A stretch of 64,000 nucleotides of DNA. Origin: Ligustrum vulgare (Eukaryota; Streptophyta; Magnoliopsida; Lamiales; Oleaceae). Shown here in pieces: positions 11,878 through 24,111 of this stretch. The first letter of the stretch is position 1. Each line of letters starts with the position of its first letter. The translations under genes were made by a program, and so were the position numbers. Under the pieces are notes generated by a model that ran no database searches, was not told the origin of the DNA, and saw only the letters and a program-made list of their open reading frames with translations. The stretch is taken from the NCBI GenBank assembly GCA_963555705.1, contig OY743170.1:31943362-32007361 (forward strand). The letters are read 5' to 3'.

Positions 11878-14507
11878 CATGAGGTACTTTTGGGGGTGAA
11901 AATGAAGTTGAAAAATCAAAAACATGAAAACAATTTCTTTTGTTAGTAAAATTGAGTGATCACACGATATTAAAACCGTGGGATCAAGCGAACTTCAAAA
12001 TTATAAAAAAAAACTACAGGATTGTGCTGAGCGATCGCACAGTTCATATCCATGTGATCACATGAGTATATTTTGGGCAAATTCGACAGCTTTATATGTT
12101 GTTTCAATTATTTCAATTTTTGACGTCATAACACCATTTTCTCTCCCCAAATTCACCAAATTTTGATTTCTCCTCCCTAACACAAGTTAAACATCACATT
12201 ACATCAAAAATCAAAGGGCCTCATCACAATCAAACTCGGATTCAAGTAAGTTTTAAAAGATTTTGAAAGTTTTTCAACAAATTTTCAATTTTCCTAAGAG
12301 TATAAATGTATGAATTTTGTGATTGATGGAGATTAGGAATAGGTAGATGATAAGATTATTCGATTATGCAATAGTTGTGAATTTTTTTTGGGATTGATTC
12401 ATATGCCCAAGTGTTCGTTTTCTCCCTTAGAATTCACAATGCACACAAGGTGTTTGATTTGATGCCACAACGAGTCTTCCTTCAATTTTTTGCAAATCTT
12501 TTTGAATGATCCTCTTTAATACATCTTATACATCAATTGCGCATCATTTATTCACGTGTTACACTTGTTTGAACCATAGAACTTGAAGTGGACATCATAG
12601 AACAGCATTACACCTCACTGTAAGCATCACATCACTTCACCAGATTTCAGCTTCATGTCACCAAATTCACACCACCTTTTCTTGATCAAATAAACTCTAA
12701 TTGAAATGAGATTTTAATATGTTGGAGAACAGATAATAAGATTTCATGTTTTCTGGGAGATGTCCAGTGTTGAATATCAGTGATCACTCATATTTTAATA
12801 TTCAATTACTTTGGTTTACTATAGTTTGGGAGGGTGTTTAGTTGGGTAATTTCAATTTCGTGTAGCTTTTAATGTTATCTAATATTTTTGAGTTTACTTG
12901 CTTGAGTAAAACCACAAACCAAACCTGAAAAAGCGTGGAAAATGACAAGATCTTCTAGAATGACATCAAGTGAGATGCTTTAAGTGACTCCATCTCACCT
13001 CTAAACTAGAGAAGTACCTAACTCCTCTTCTTATGTACTGTTTTTAATTTTTATATCTAATTTTCTTATATTATGGATAATTAATTTTCTATGTTTGAGG
13101 GGGTGGTATCTCATTCAATCATTTTATTCATTTAATACCTTTTCTATTTTTGAGATATAAAAAAAATTTAAAATTCTGTTAATTTACTTATCATCTATGA
13201 TGTAGTTCGGATTGAATTGTTGCTTTGAATTTGATTTATGAATAGCATTTTGAATTAAATTTACTTATCCATGTTATACTTGACTAAAATAGAGCACGTA
13301 GCCATATTGAATTAATGCTCGTGTAGGAATATGTTCGGCATATGTGGGGGCAATATCATGCTATGTGAATTAGGAATGACTTTATAATCCCCAACCTTAA
13401 GTATTTAGATCCTAACCCTAAAATTAGACCTAAAGTGCTCAAAAAGCGGTTTAGGGGGGAGGGTGGTGGTGGAAAGGCTAGTATACGTATGCATGGATGG
13501 GTTGAGAGTATGAAGTTCTTAGTTTTATACATTTGGTTGAAAGAATTTTGGTCAACAAGTATAAGCCAGCACAAAAAAATAAAATAATAAAATTGTCTTA
13601 TTCTTTTCTTCATAGCCTTTGTGATTTGAGTAAGTAAGCTATCAAGGCTCTTTAAAACTTGGTACCCTAAATTCATCTGAGTTGGGAGTTATTAGCCCAA
13701 AGCTCATTACGACACTTAGAAAGCTTAAGGGGGAGAGGACTTACACATAAGACACTAAAATATCTTTAACTTTTCTTTGTCGCCTTTGTGACTCGGTTAA
13801 TTAAATCTTTAAGGGTTCTTTGAACTTGGTGCCTTAAAGTTGTCTGGCTTGGGAGTCACCGACCCAAAGCTATATGGGTCACATAGAAAGTAAATAAGAA
13901 AAGTATTGCACAGAGTTGGGTAAAAGATATGGATATAAAAAAAAGAAAAAGTTGTCCATTTATCATAAAAGTGCATGGTATAAGCTTAGTCGACTAGAAC
14001 TATGGAGGTGTGAAATTGGGAATTGATTGCAGTCAATCTATTATGCATGCTTGTATATAGTTCCGATTGCCTTGTGTAGAAAAATGGTATGAATAAATAT
14101 TTAGAAACCACATGAATAGAGAGAACCTTAGGATGTGAGAGAAAAGCATAAAGTTGTGATCATCCATGAGATTTGAAAGAAAATCAAAAGAAATCATTGC
14201 TTGACTACATGGGATTTGAGTTTTCTTATGCATGATATTTTACACTATGTTGGGTATATTTTTATGCAAGTATGCATTTGATTTTGGCTATTCACACACA
14301 CACACTTGGAAAGTCAAGCATATGATAAGTAGACATAACTTTTATGTTGTTCAGTTCTCTTTTCTAATGTACATTTTTATGCGGACCTGAGGCAATATGG
14401 TAAGCAAGTTAACAGACAAAATATATTTTTTATGTAGTTTATTTTGACAGGTCTTTAATTTAGTTTTAGTTTGTTCAAGGACAAACAAATATTCTGGTTT
14501 GGGGTTT
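11878..14507 (+). other. 3' non-coding region of element A
   Basis: There is no supported gene; short open frames on either strand look random. It contains a cluster of GCGATCGC/GTGATCAC palindromes (11950-12066) and a diverged tandem duplication of about 170 bp (13610-13900). The polypurine tract TTTGGGGTTT lies just before the 3' LTR, preceded by the phrase TTGTTCAAGGACAAACAAA often seen at this place in Athila-type elements. Confidence 0.7.
11950..12066. repeat. Internal GCGATCGC-type palindromes of element A
   Basis: Four copies lie within 115 bp: GTGATCACAC, CCGTGGGATCA, GAGCGATCGCACAG and CATGTGATCACATGAG. They match the clusters in the LTRs of the same element but lie downstream of its gag-pro remnant. 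Confidence 0.75.
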
Positions 14508-14526
14508 TGATAAATATATTTTATAC

Positions 14527-14701
14527 TGTTATAAACTAGAGAGAAAAAGAAAAAAGAAATAAAGAAGCCAAGAAACTTGTGTACTTTATTATAAACTAGA
14601 GCCCCGTATATATTGGGGAAGAAAGTGATATACAAAGTAATTATAACTAGGGTTACGGGGATACAATTTTGATTCACTAATATAAGATAATATTTACAAC
14701 A
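14527..14701 (-). repeat. Copia 3' LTR (175 bp)
   Basis: Equal in length to the copy at 20384-20558 and about 95% identical by eye. It is bounded by TGTT/AACA in both directions and adjoins CTCCCCCTT, which is the polypurine tract in reverse. Confidence 0.9.
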
Positions 14702-14728
14702 CTCCCCCTTGAATGACATATTATAAAA

Positions 14729-15355
14729 TATTTGCCTCGTTAAAACCTTGTTTGATAAAAACCCAATGTGACATAAATATAAAACGAAGGAAAAAGAGTA
14801 CAATTATTCTTGGAGTATTAAAATGAATGCTGCCTCGTTAAAACCTCGCCAAGAAAATCCAATGGGACAAAACATTGGCTAAGGAAAAAGAGTACAGCTA
14901 CTCTCGCCTAGTGTTGATCGCTGTAAATCATCGAGTTGATGTATCCCAATCTTGTGAACTGGTTTATTGAATGTAGATGTTGATAGTGCTTTTTTAGATA
15001 ATTCAGCTTCATTGTCACTTGAGTGAATTTATTGAAAATTTTGGAGTCTTTTGATGCTGCCTCGTTAAAACTTTGTTAGAAAAACCCAGCGGGAAAAAAC
15101 CTGAACGAAAGAAAAAAAGTACAGCTACTCCCCCTGATTCAATATGTATTGAATCATCCATATAGTTACTCCCCTTGATTCAATCTCTATTGAATCATTC
15201 ATATCTTGATCTCTTCAGGAGTTTCATATAGGAGAATATGTCAATTGACATTGATAACAGCTACCTCATTAAAAACCTTGCCAGGAAAACCTCGTGGGAC
15301 AAAACCTCGACTAAGGAAAAAAGAGTGTAGCGCATATTAGCTCCCCCTCTTGGGA
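14729..15355 (-). repeat. Four repeated modules before the Copia 3' LTR
   Basis: On the plus strand, copies of TGCCTCGTTAAAACCT, then AAGAAAA and CCA-TGGGAC, then GGAAAAAGAGTAC, start near 14731, 14830, 15056 and 15261. CTCCCCCT-like tracts occur near 14702, 15128, 15168 and 15342. In reverse these are AGGGGGAG polypurine-like tracts. The region is non-coding. Confidence 0.85.
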
Positions 15356-16559
15356 ACATTTCAGTTATATTGATATTACATACAATTATTTCAACTATTA
15401 ATCGGTGCAATATCGAATATCTTCACTAAGCATATATAAATGGCATATATCCCATATTATTTGTTCTTCGAATATAAATTCAATCATTCCTTTGAACTTG
15501 AAGAACTATAAAATATTTTTAATCATTTGAACATCTTGCATCGAGTCATGTTCTATAATCAATATTATCAATGCATTTAATTCTGTTCTAAAATTTGGAA
15601 GTGACTTATTCACTTCAATGAACAATTAACTTATTCACTTCAGGTGAATAATTAATCATGAATTTGAAAATCAATTGTCACGATTTTTATTCACAGTAAT
15701 GGTACATCTCAATTTCAACACTTTGTCATATAGAGTCATTTGTACCATTCTTCATGTAATCTAATTTCATATTATCAATCACATTCCATTGGAAATTGAA
15801 TCTATTAAAGGCATATGGTATATTCAGATAGCAAAGTATCTTTATACTTTGAGCAAACAAGTTTCTTAAAAACTTGAATTATATGTTTCAAACATATTTA
15901 ATCCTTAGATGATTATATTGAATGCTTCAGGCATAGTATATGTTTCACATTGCAATTGTCAAATTGCTACTACCAAATTTAAGTCGTGAAACTTTACATA
16001 GGTAATAATTCCTATATTTTAAATAGATTTTCTCTAATTATTTCACCGCAATCCCAAAGTACCGAGGTATTGATTACCCTTTTTAATCTCACTCATTGGT
16101 ACTTCAAAGAATACTCCCAACATACCGAGTTGATGATCATACATTTTGATATCACTCATTGGTACATCAAAGAGCGCAAGCTAGTAATTAGAGTAAATCA
16201 TTTTTCATTATATACATTTCTAATAATCATATAATTATCGGCACTTATTATGCATTTTCAGGCAAATAAAATATCTTATCTGTGCCAGATCTTTGAAACA
16301 TTCGTTGCGCAACAAGTCGTGTATTACGACTATTCCTATAGGTATTTTACTGGCTTTACACTTTTAAGTATTTGGACTTCAGTCCCAAAACTTCAGGTTT
16401 TGCAATAAGTTTAATTTAGCCTGAATGCATACTTTTGCCAACTATTTTTATGTCGATTTTCTTTGACATATTTTCTTTTATTATCCTCGCTATCATTCAA
16501 ATTATGATGCGGCTAGCTTCGCAATTTGCTTTTGCATAAGTGCTTTATAAAGTGTGTCG

Positions 16560-17701
16560 ACACAATTATCATCTCAATTTGATTTCTTTCCCCACAAGAC
16601 ATAACTATAGAGATCTCAATTTTTCAATATTTCAAGTACTTGAACCTCTTCTGGGGATTTACCATTGAATATGTCAATAAATACTCTCTCACGAGTATAT
16701 GCCTCCTCAATAAGACCATTATAATTATTTGCTCTATTTTAATTTATTTGGGGATCTTTATAAATAACGCTACGCTTCAGGCGTGCTACATATCAATATA
16801 AGATAGAGCATGAGATTTTATTAATCTCTTATGCATCTTGTAATTATGTTATCTTTGAACGTTTCGTTCATATTTTCAATCAAACTTCTGGTTCGTATTA
16901 TCAATCGCGAGGATATATATAACATAATATGATGCATTTGTTTGATTTTAAGCTATTTCCCCCTAATGTTGAGAAAATTGTCCAATCAAATTGACAATCA
17001 TTTTTTTTCAACGTTGTAAAATATCACCCATTTGGGATATATGTTCAAACAACGCATTTTTCTCAACATTCTTTATTTCCCATATCAGTGCATTGTTGTG
17101 GATCAATTGCACCATTAAAAAATTATATGAAAAAATTAGGCTCTAACCATAAGGCAATTATAATAGGGAGAAATATGATGTTGACATGATGTAATAGAAT
17201 TCCCTAAACAAAAAGGGAAGTATTTTGTTCTCAATTAAATTAATTGGAGGCGTTTAACAAGAAAAAATATTAAACCATTTATCGATATCCCAACTAATAC
17301 TTATTAAAATGTTGAGATTCATGTTCACTAGCATTATCAAGACACATTCTTGATTATATAATCTGAAAATCTTGCTCATAATTTAAATTTTGAGCAATAA
17401 TTTCGCAAACTTCATGTTGCAAATACCATGCAATCATCTAGTATATGTATCAAATCTATTAGATACAAATAATATTTAAATGATCAACGTGGATGATGAT
17501 GGTGGCCCATTTATCACCCTAATTATTTTTCAGAAATATAGGGAATTTAATCCCTATTTTAGATAGTGACAGTCAAGAAATTTCATGAAAGAGAACAAAT
17601 ATCATATATGATTGGATTTAAGAATCTTCTGGTTCTTCATTAAGTATTAATTTTAATTTCACATCATTATTGATCCAGTGATGATCCAACTGGTCATGCC
17701 A
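16560..17701 (-). pseudogene. Copia pol remnant (integrase and adjoining region)
   Basis: The minus-strand translation, full of stops, keeps collinear echoes of Copia pol. WHDQLDH, from a family WHDRLGHPG, is at about 17690. FPIFLKN and a GD-WA block lie near 17500-17560. RLDNASE, containing the integrase Asp (family RLDNAGEF), is at about 17331-17350. RLIKSHA, the family THVTKSHIPA-like stretch between integrase and RT, is at about 16810. PEEVQVPE-like text is near 16630. In the family this region codes the DDE integrase. Here no frame is open for more than about 70 codons. The identification rests on order and spacing of the echoes. Confidence 0.6.
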
Positions 17702-17989
17702 AATAATAAAATCAAATTGAACTTCTGATTCAATATAAGATATAATTCAATGATTAAATATTGTATAATCATATATTATTCAAGTAGTCAAACTAATCAA
17801 TGTCTTTATGACATTAGTTATATATTTTCCTTCAGTGATAAACATGAACTCAAATTAGATATTCTTCGAAACATATGCTACTTCGAAAAACTCGTTTTTA
17901 TTACTCATTCAAAATCAATGTCAATATTCTTTCGGAATATTGTAATATCATACTCTTTCAAGACCAGTTAATATTATTTTATAATTGTT

Positions 17990-20030
17990 ATGCTTCTTCG
18001 GGAGCAACAACAAATAAACATATTAGACTTGAATATGTAGTGTGAAATAAGATTTTCCTTCTTCAAGAGTTAAAACGAAATATTCTTCTGGAATATTTTA
18101 TTAAATAACTCAAATGAGATATTCCTAATGCTGCAATATTCTGCTGGAAATCGATTTAGATCAATATTCTTCTGGAATATTGATTTAGATTGTTTCATTT
18201 TCTAGAATAGTTATATTTATCATAAAATACAGTTGTTATTCTTTAGGAGTAACAACAAAATACTTTTTTAGAATATCAAATTAATAACATATCTCATAAT
18301 ATTGGGCTCTCCGAGAGCAAATTATATTCCATTATTATATTTCATATGAGATAATTATGATTCTTCAGGAATCATCACAACTATATATTATACTACTTCA
18401 TAATAGTCTTCTGAATTATTAATAAATTTGAATTTCTTTGAGAAAAAGAATGCAATATTTATCACATGAGCAATAAAATAATATTCTTCTAGAATATTGA
18501 AACGTAGTAATAACGCAATATTCTTCTGGAATATTGATTCGAATCTCATTCAATTATATCTATTGTGCTATTTAGAAGCAAAATAATGAATTATTCTTCT
18601 GGAATAATTATATTGCTAAAATTGCAATTCTTCAAGAATAATAAGTTAATATTCTTCTGAAATATTGATATTAATGATTCATTCTACCTTTCAAGCTAAC
18701 AATATTTGTGCTCTATACAAGTGACGTTAAAATATTCTTCTGGAATATGTATCTAACGTGGGTTGTGTTTACTCGAGAACACCAACACCATATTCGTTTA
18801 AAACATATTTTAAACTATGCTTCTTCAAGAGCATTGGATCAATATTCTTCTAGAATATTGAAATTGTAATATACTGCTCGCAAGAAGCAAGTAATATTCT
18901 TTTAGAATACTACTATTGTTGTCCTACTTCGTGAGCAACAACATGATACATTATTAAATCAGAATTTATGAATGAACATCTACAAATATTTAATCATCTT
19001 AAAGAATATTAATTACCATATAAACATAATATGAATTTATATATAAAAATGAATTACCAAACATATATCAGGAAAAAGAATCTCCATATATAGAAGTTAA
19101 CAAAATTGACTAAATCTTTTATTGGCCAAATCTTTTACCAATATGCAAAAGATACTAAATATGCACGTGAATTCCATATATAAAAATTAGATATATAACT
19201 AATATATGGTATAATCAAATCTAATAATGTATTTGAGAATTCAAAATAATGTAGTGATTTCTAATGACAAAATTGAAAGAGCAAAAAATAATAACAATAA
19301 TAATTTGCTGGAACAAGGTATACTTTAACGAATTTATTTCGATTCTTCCAAAAGAAATAATAAATCAATATTCTCCTAGAATATTGAAAATTATAATTCA
19401 TGCTCTTCAGGAGCAAATAACATCCTTCTAGGATATTAATTATAATGTTGTACTACTTCAGGAGTAACAACAAATTATTTATAATAGACAAATTTACAAT
19501 TAATATTTTTCTGAAATATTAATCATCCGTTGTGGTACTTCAGGAGCAACAACATAATGAATTATAAATTTAAATCAATAATAACAATAATGCTTGTAAT
19601 CGATAGATCTATATATATTGTTGTGCTACTTCAGGGGGAAGAACAAATTATTGTTAAAGATTTTAGATATTTGCTCTTCTGGAGCAATTGAATAATAAAT
19701 CTTTCAAAATTATGCTCTTCAGGAGCAATTAATATTCTTTACGAATATTATTATAATAAAAATTGTGCTACTTCAGGAGCAACCAAAAATTATTCTTCTA
19801 GAATAATTATAGTTCTAAAATTTTGATTATTCAAGAATAATAAATCAATATTCTTCTGGAATATTGAAAATTTAATTTATGCTCTTCGGGAGCAAATAAT
19901 ATTCTTCTGGAATATTAATTATGATGTTGTGCTACTTCAGGAGCAACAACGAATAATAATCAATTTTATGATTAATATTCTTCTGGAATATTAATGTATT
20001 GTTGTGCTACTTCGAGAGCAATAACATAAT
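17990..20030. repeat. Array of about 40 micro-hairpins in the Copia element
   Basis: Short inverted repeats recur with a loop or centre of TTCTGG, TTCAGG or close variants. There are two main classes, AATATTCTTCTGGAATATT and GTTGTGCTACTTCAGGAGC followed by AACAAC, plus GCTCTTCAGGAGC. Arms are often perfectly complementary even where the copies differ from each other. The array lies in the 5' third of the element (minus orientation), where leader or gag would be expected. No gag is recognisable. Confidence 0.85.
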
Positions 20031-20383
20031 GAATAATCAACTTAAAAAAATTAAACAACAAAATAATTATATACATTAAACACACATAAAAAAAGTTAAT
20101 GTATGGAGTATGGAGCTGAACTTGACTTGCATCCAAGTCACAATTGTTACACGAGCACAAATTATTGGTTGGAGTATGGAGGCAGATGAAATTGGAACAA
20201 TTATTGGAATTGAAACAACCTCCTGGAATTGGAACAATTCAACCACGATCGGAACAAAAAAATTCATACGCTGTCAAATTGATTTCGACGCACATGATTT
20301 TACCTTCTAACTAATATTTTGGTATATGAGATTTTGAAAAAGAAAATTCTAACTCAATTTGATAGAGACTCGTGCTGATAACG

Positions 20384-20558
20384 TGTTATAAACTAGAGAG
20401 AAAAAGAAAGAAGAAATAAAGAAGCCAAGAAACTTGTGTACTTTATTATAAACCAGAGCCCCATATGTATAGGGGGAGAAAGTGATATACAAAGTAATTA
20501 TAACTAGGGTTACGGGGATACAATTGTTATTCACTAATACAAGATAATATTTACAACA
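20384..20558 (-). repeat. Copia 5' LTR (175 bp)
   Basis: Pair of the LTR at 14527-14701. The base left of it begins the ACGTTATCAGCACGAG-type sequence (minus strand) normally found at the primer site of this Copia group. Confidence 0.9.
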
Positions 20559-20949
20559 TATACACTTATTTATCTATAAAAATTGTGATATTGTGTTTTT
20601 TTTTTCATGAATAAATTCTACCTAGTTTGTGTTTATTTTCATTATTTCAGGTTATATCCCAAAAGTTGAGAAAATGGAAGAATTGAAGCAAATTCATGAC
20701 AAATTGATGAGAAATGGAGCTAAATCATGCAAATGGAGTAGATGAAGTCAATAGAGGTACAAAAGTGGAAGAAGAAAGAAGATCGAAGGTTCAACTGAAG
20801 ACTACTAAAGAAGAAGAAAGAGAAATTGGAAGAAATCAAGAATTCAGGGATCAAATTGCCTTATTCAGAAGTTGGGGACTTGAAGTGAAAATAAAAGAGG
20901 AGAAACAACTTAAATGGAAATGAAAAGCTGGAAATTGCAACATTTGATG

Positions 20950-21070
20950 CTACCGCGTGATCACATGGGCTAATACCATGTGGTCACATGAACCGTGTTA
21001 AAATAGGCAGAATGTATTTCTTATCACTACGCGATCGTATACATTTCAACCACGCAATTGCACAGGTTTC
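20950..21070. repeat. GCGATCGC-type palindromes, 3' LTR of A
   Basis: Four copies: CCGCGTGATCACATGGG, ATGTGGTCACATGAACC, TACGCGATCGTATAC and CACGCAATTGCACAGG. The positions match the 5' LTR cluster at 6405-6530. Confidence 0.72.
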
Positions 21071-21835
21071 CGGCTGGGTCGGACTAGGCCTGAAAATCCA
21101 ATTTTTCAACCGCAATTCTCCTTATTTAACATAGTTTTCTTCCTAATCTTGGCAGAACCACAAAGAGGCAGAAAAATTAGACCTATTTTTTTTTTGAAAG
21201 GAAAGCCTCTCCAAAATCATTCAATTCTTGGTGGATGAAATTGTGGAAAAAGCTAGGGCTGTTGGAAATAATCAAGGCGTGGACAAATTCTTGGTGCAAT
21301 ATGATGTTTGGCTATGTTTCTTTAGAAATTCGGGTTTTATTTATGCTTTTATTTATTGTTTTTAATTCCAAGAATATGAGTAGCTAAATTTAATATTGAG
21401 ATTGATGATGTAGATTTAATATTTCTAGTTTTAATTTAAATTCTCAAGTTTTGATTTTTATTGTTTTCATGCATTGATTTTACTATTTTTTTTATTTCTT
21501 GAATTAATTGGCCGCTAATTCATGATTTAATGATTCTTTTCATAATACAAGAGGTGTGTTAACAATTACATCATGTAGTAAAATTCGAAAATTTCAACAA
21601 AAAAGGTAGAGATATGAATTTGTGATTGCATGGGATCAAATATGAAAAGATAGAGATATGAATTGTTTGCAATTTTATTTTCTTAGTCAATTTTTGGCTT
21701 AGTCTAGGGATTCCTTTGAATCAAATTAAATCGATAACAAATAACTAGACCCTGTGGGATCGATAACCTGGACTCTAAAGTCCGCTCTATTATTTGTTAA
21801 CGATATCGTACACTTGCGATATTCTCACATGAACA

Positions 21836-22128
21836 GCATAACACTTATCTAATCTTAAATTAGGGAGGGTTAATCCATTCAATGAAATGATAAGGATGCA
21901 ATAGAGGTGTTTTCAAAGAAATTATGGATGGATGATGAGACAACAACAAGTCGTGGAATGTTCTAAATTGATGAATGAGATTCAGGTAGTAAACAAAAAT
22001 ATTGAGCTTGAAGAAAAGAGAGCACAGACGAGTCAATGGAAGAGACACCAGCAGTAACATGAGTCGGGACATTAAAGTTTGAGTGTAGAAAAGAGGATGA
22101 AGATGAGGATGGTTTTGGGTGATCAATC
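21836..22128. other. Old flanking DNA left of element B
   Basis: It is not recognisable as LTR or coding sequence. It ends at the insertion points of the solo LTR and of B. Before those insertions it was contiguous with 58434-58614. An open frame on the minus strand exists but has no recognised domain. Confidence 0.5.
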
Positions 22129-22597
22129 TGTAACGCCCCAAATTCCGTGAAGCTCGGGACGTCACTTCTCCTTTAAATCTAATTTTATTGCGGAAAATAA
22201 TTGAATTCTAAACATCATATTTATGTGAAAAATTTCAACAGTAAATAAATTAAATTTGATAAATGCATAAAAACGTTGAAATCTTAACTTTCAAAGAAAG
22301 TAACGACAAATAATTAAATTGACGATGTTCTTGACTTTAAATATCATATTTAAAATAACGACATATAAATAAATTGACACTATTCATGAATCGTGACTTT
22401 AAAAAAATATAGCTTCATTATTATTTGCCACCATTGCCCTTTCATTCGCCACCATCTCCGAAATCTGCAATTTGTAAGTTTAAAAATAGGAGTGAGCATT
22501 TCGAAAGAAATACTCAGTAGGTTCAGCGCAAATTAAATAAACTGTACAGTAAATAATACATATAATCATGCAACTTAATTAATAAATTCTCATTCTC

Positions 22598-22700
22598 ATG
22601 CCCGAAGGCAATTGGTCCATGCCCGAAGACATGTGGATCTGGGCCCGTAGGCAATTGGTCCATGCCCGAAGACATGTGGATCTGGGCCCGAAGGCAATTA
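22598..22700. repeat. 42 bp tandem repeat in chromovirus solo LTR
   Basis: About two and a half copies of a unit with CATGCCCGAAGACATGTGG and GGGCCCGTAGGCAATTGG. A diverged version occurs at about 32205-32295 in the related solo LTR. Confidence 0.85.
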
Positions 22701-24073
22701 ATTCACATAAATTACGTAATCACATGCATCAATTAACAATACGGGTTTACTTAATATTACGCATTTAAGATAAAAGGTTTTTGAAGTAATGAACCTACCT
22801 TAAGATATTTCTGAATTTGCTTGAAAAAAATGATTCTAGCTTTCTTGAAAATCTCGCGCCTCGTCTAGCCCTAAAATAAATAATTTCTATTAGAAACTTG
22901 AAATTAAAGTTTTGTAAATAAAAGTAAGTTTGAGGATTGAATTAAATGATTTTAAGACTTGAGGGACTGAAATGATCACTTTCAAACATTGGGGCTGGCT
23001 AATTTATTTTAAATAAAAGTGCAGGGTTAAATCAAACAATTTAAAATCAAAGGACTAAAATAAGACTTTTAAAACTAGGGGGCTGAACTAAACGATTTTT
23101 AAACCAAAAGGACTGAAATAAATACTTTTCAAAACTTGGGACTTAAAATCGAAACTAAGATGTAGGGACTAAATTAAACTCCTTTGAAAACCGTGGGACT
23201 AAAGGGAAATTTTACAAACTAAAAAAAATATAAAATACAAATACATCTTATCTCTCTCTCTACAACCGGTCTCCCTACAACCGGTAGAGAGAGAGGAGAG
23301 AAGAAAGGGCGACGAGGCCCTTCGCGGTCACGCCCACCGGCGTCCCTACGCCGGCTCGCAGGCGGCGGAAGTGCCGCCATTACTTGAAGACGACGGACAT
23401 AGGTAGGGCATTGCGAAATAGAAGGTTTATTGGGGCTGATTTTGGTGCGACGGACCGAGGCCAAACCGAGGCTAGGAGGTTCAATTCTTTGGTGATTTTT
23501 CCGGTGATACTCCGAATGGAATGGGTTGGGAGTGGAGGTAAGTATATGGGTTTCTCATTTAATTTGAGTTTTGGGTTGATTTGTGCGTTAAGTTGATGGT
23601 GGATTGAGTGGCGTTATGCGGTGTCTTGAGGGCTAAAATTTTGGTTTGGTGCGTGTGATGGAGCTGATTGCAGACTGTGCAGCGGAGTTTGGTTGTTTTG
23701 GTGTTGAAAAATGAACTGGGCTGTGAAACAGAGGCTGTCGATTGGTGAGGTTTCAAGCGGCGGTTGCGGTTGCGGTTGCGGTTGGTTGGAATGGTGACTC
23801 GAGTGGGTGATTTGGGTATGGATTGAGTGATTTCTTGAGGTTTACAGATTGTGGGAAACGGGGTTGATGGTTTAGAGGTTCGACCATGGAGGTTGGCTGT
23901 GACTTTGGAGTCTTGGCATCTTGGCTATGGTGTTGCAGTGGACTGGTGGTGATACTGTTGATGATTTGGTGATGGTGTGATAACGGTGCTGGATTTTGTT
24001 TTGGCAGTGAGCTCACAGTTTGGAAAGTGGTTCAAGTTGATATGGTGCAGATTGGAGGTGACGGTGAAGAAGC

Positions 24074-24076
<3 letters not shown>

Positions 24077-24105
<29 letters not shown>
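24077..24105. repeat. (GA)n microsatellite
   Basis: About 14 GA units in the solo LTR, at the place homologous to longer GA/CT runs in the other chromovirus LTRs. Confidence 0.95.

Positions 24106-24111
<6 letters not shown>

Larger units (their letters stand above)
14527..20558 (-). mobile_element. Decayed Copia retrotransposon, target duplication TATAC
   Basis: Two 175 bp LTRs (14527-14701 and 20384-20558), differing at about nine positions, bound 6.0 kb. Perfect duplications of TATAC lie at 14522-14526 and 20559-20563. Read on the minus strand, the LTR is TGTTGTAAATATT to TTTATAACA. A CGTTATCAGCACGAG block follows the 5' LTR, and an AGGGGGAGTG polypurine tract precedes the 3' LTR. Pol survives only as a stop-ridden integrase-region remnant. 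The 5' third is an array of micro-hairpins. Confidence 0.9.
6027..21835 (+). mobile_element. Element A: Athila-type retrotransposon lacking RT and integrase
   Basis: The components in order are: 5' LTR (about 6027-7622, start truncated), tRNA-Asp-like primer site, decayed gag-protease (7787-9880), pol tail (10051-10098), 3' non-coding region, polypurine tract and 3' LTR (14508-21835). The two LTRs are recognisable copies, sharing for example the AAGTTGAGAAAATGGAA and CTGGACTCTAAAGTCC blocks. Two later insertions are nested: a solo LTR (10293-11872) and a Copia element (14527-20558). No RT, RNase H or integrase sequence is present, so A could only have moved with enzymes supplied in trans. Family-type palindromes are in both LTRs and inside. 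Confidence 0.82.
14508..21835 (+). repeat. 3' LTR of element A, split by a Copia element
   Basis: Part one is 14508-14526 (TGATAAATATATTTTATAC) and part two is 20564-21835, ending CATGAACA. The nested Copia element duplicated TATAC. Compared with the 5' LTR, about 300 bp is deleted near 21655. Right-hand flank of A is GCATA; its left partner is lost. Confidence 0.82.

Noticed and set aside
13356..13676. 106-codon minus-strand frame
   Set aside because: Antisense to the non-coding 3' region of element A and overlapping one copy of a tandem duplication; the other copy does not keep it open.
17990..20030. CRISPR-like array of regular repeats and spacers
   Set aside because: Repeat units are hairpins of differing sequence and irregular spacing inside a plant Copia element. 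There is no leader, no cas gene, and the DNA is eukaryotic.
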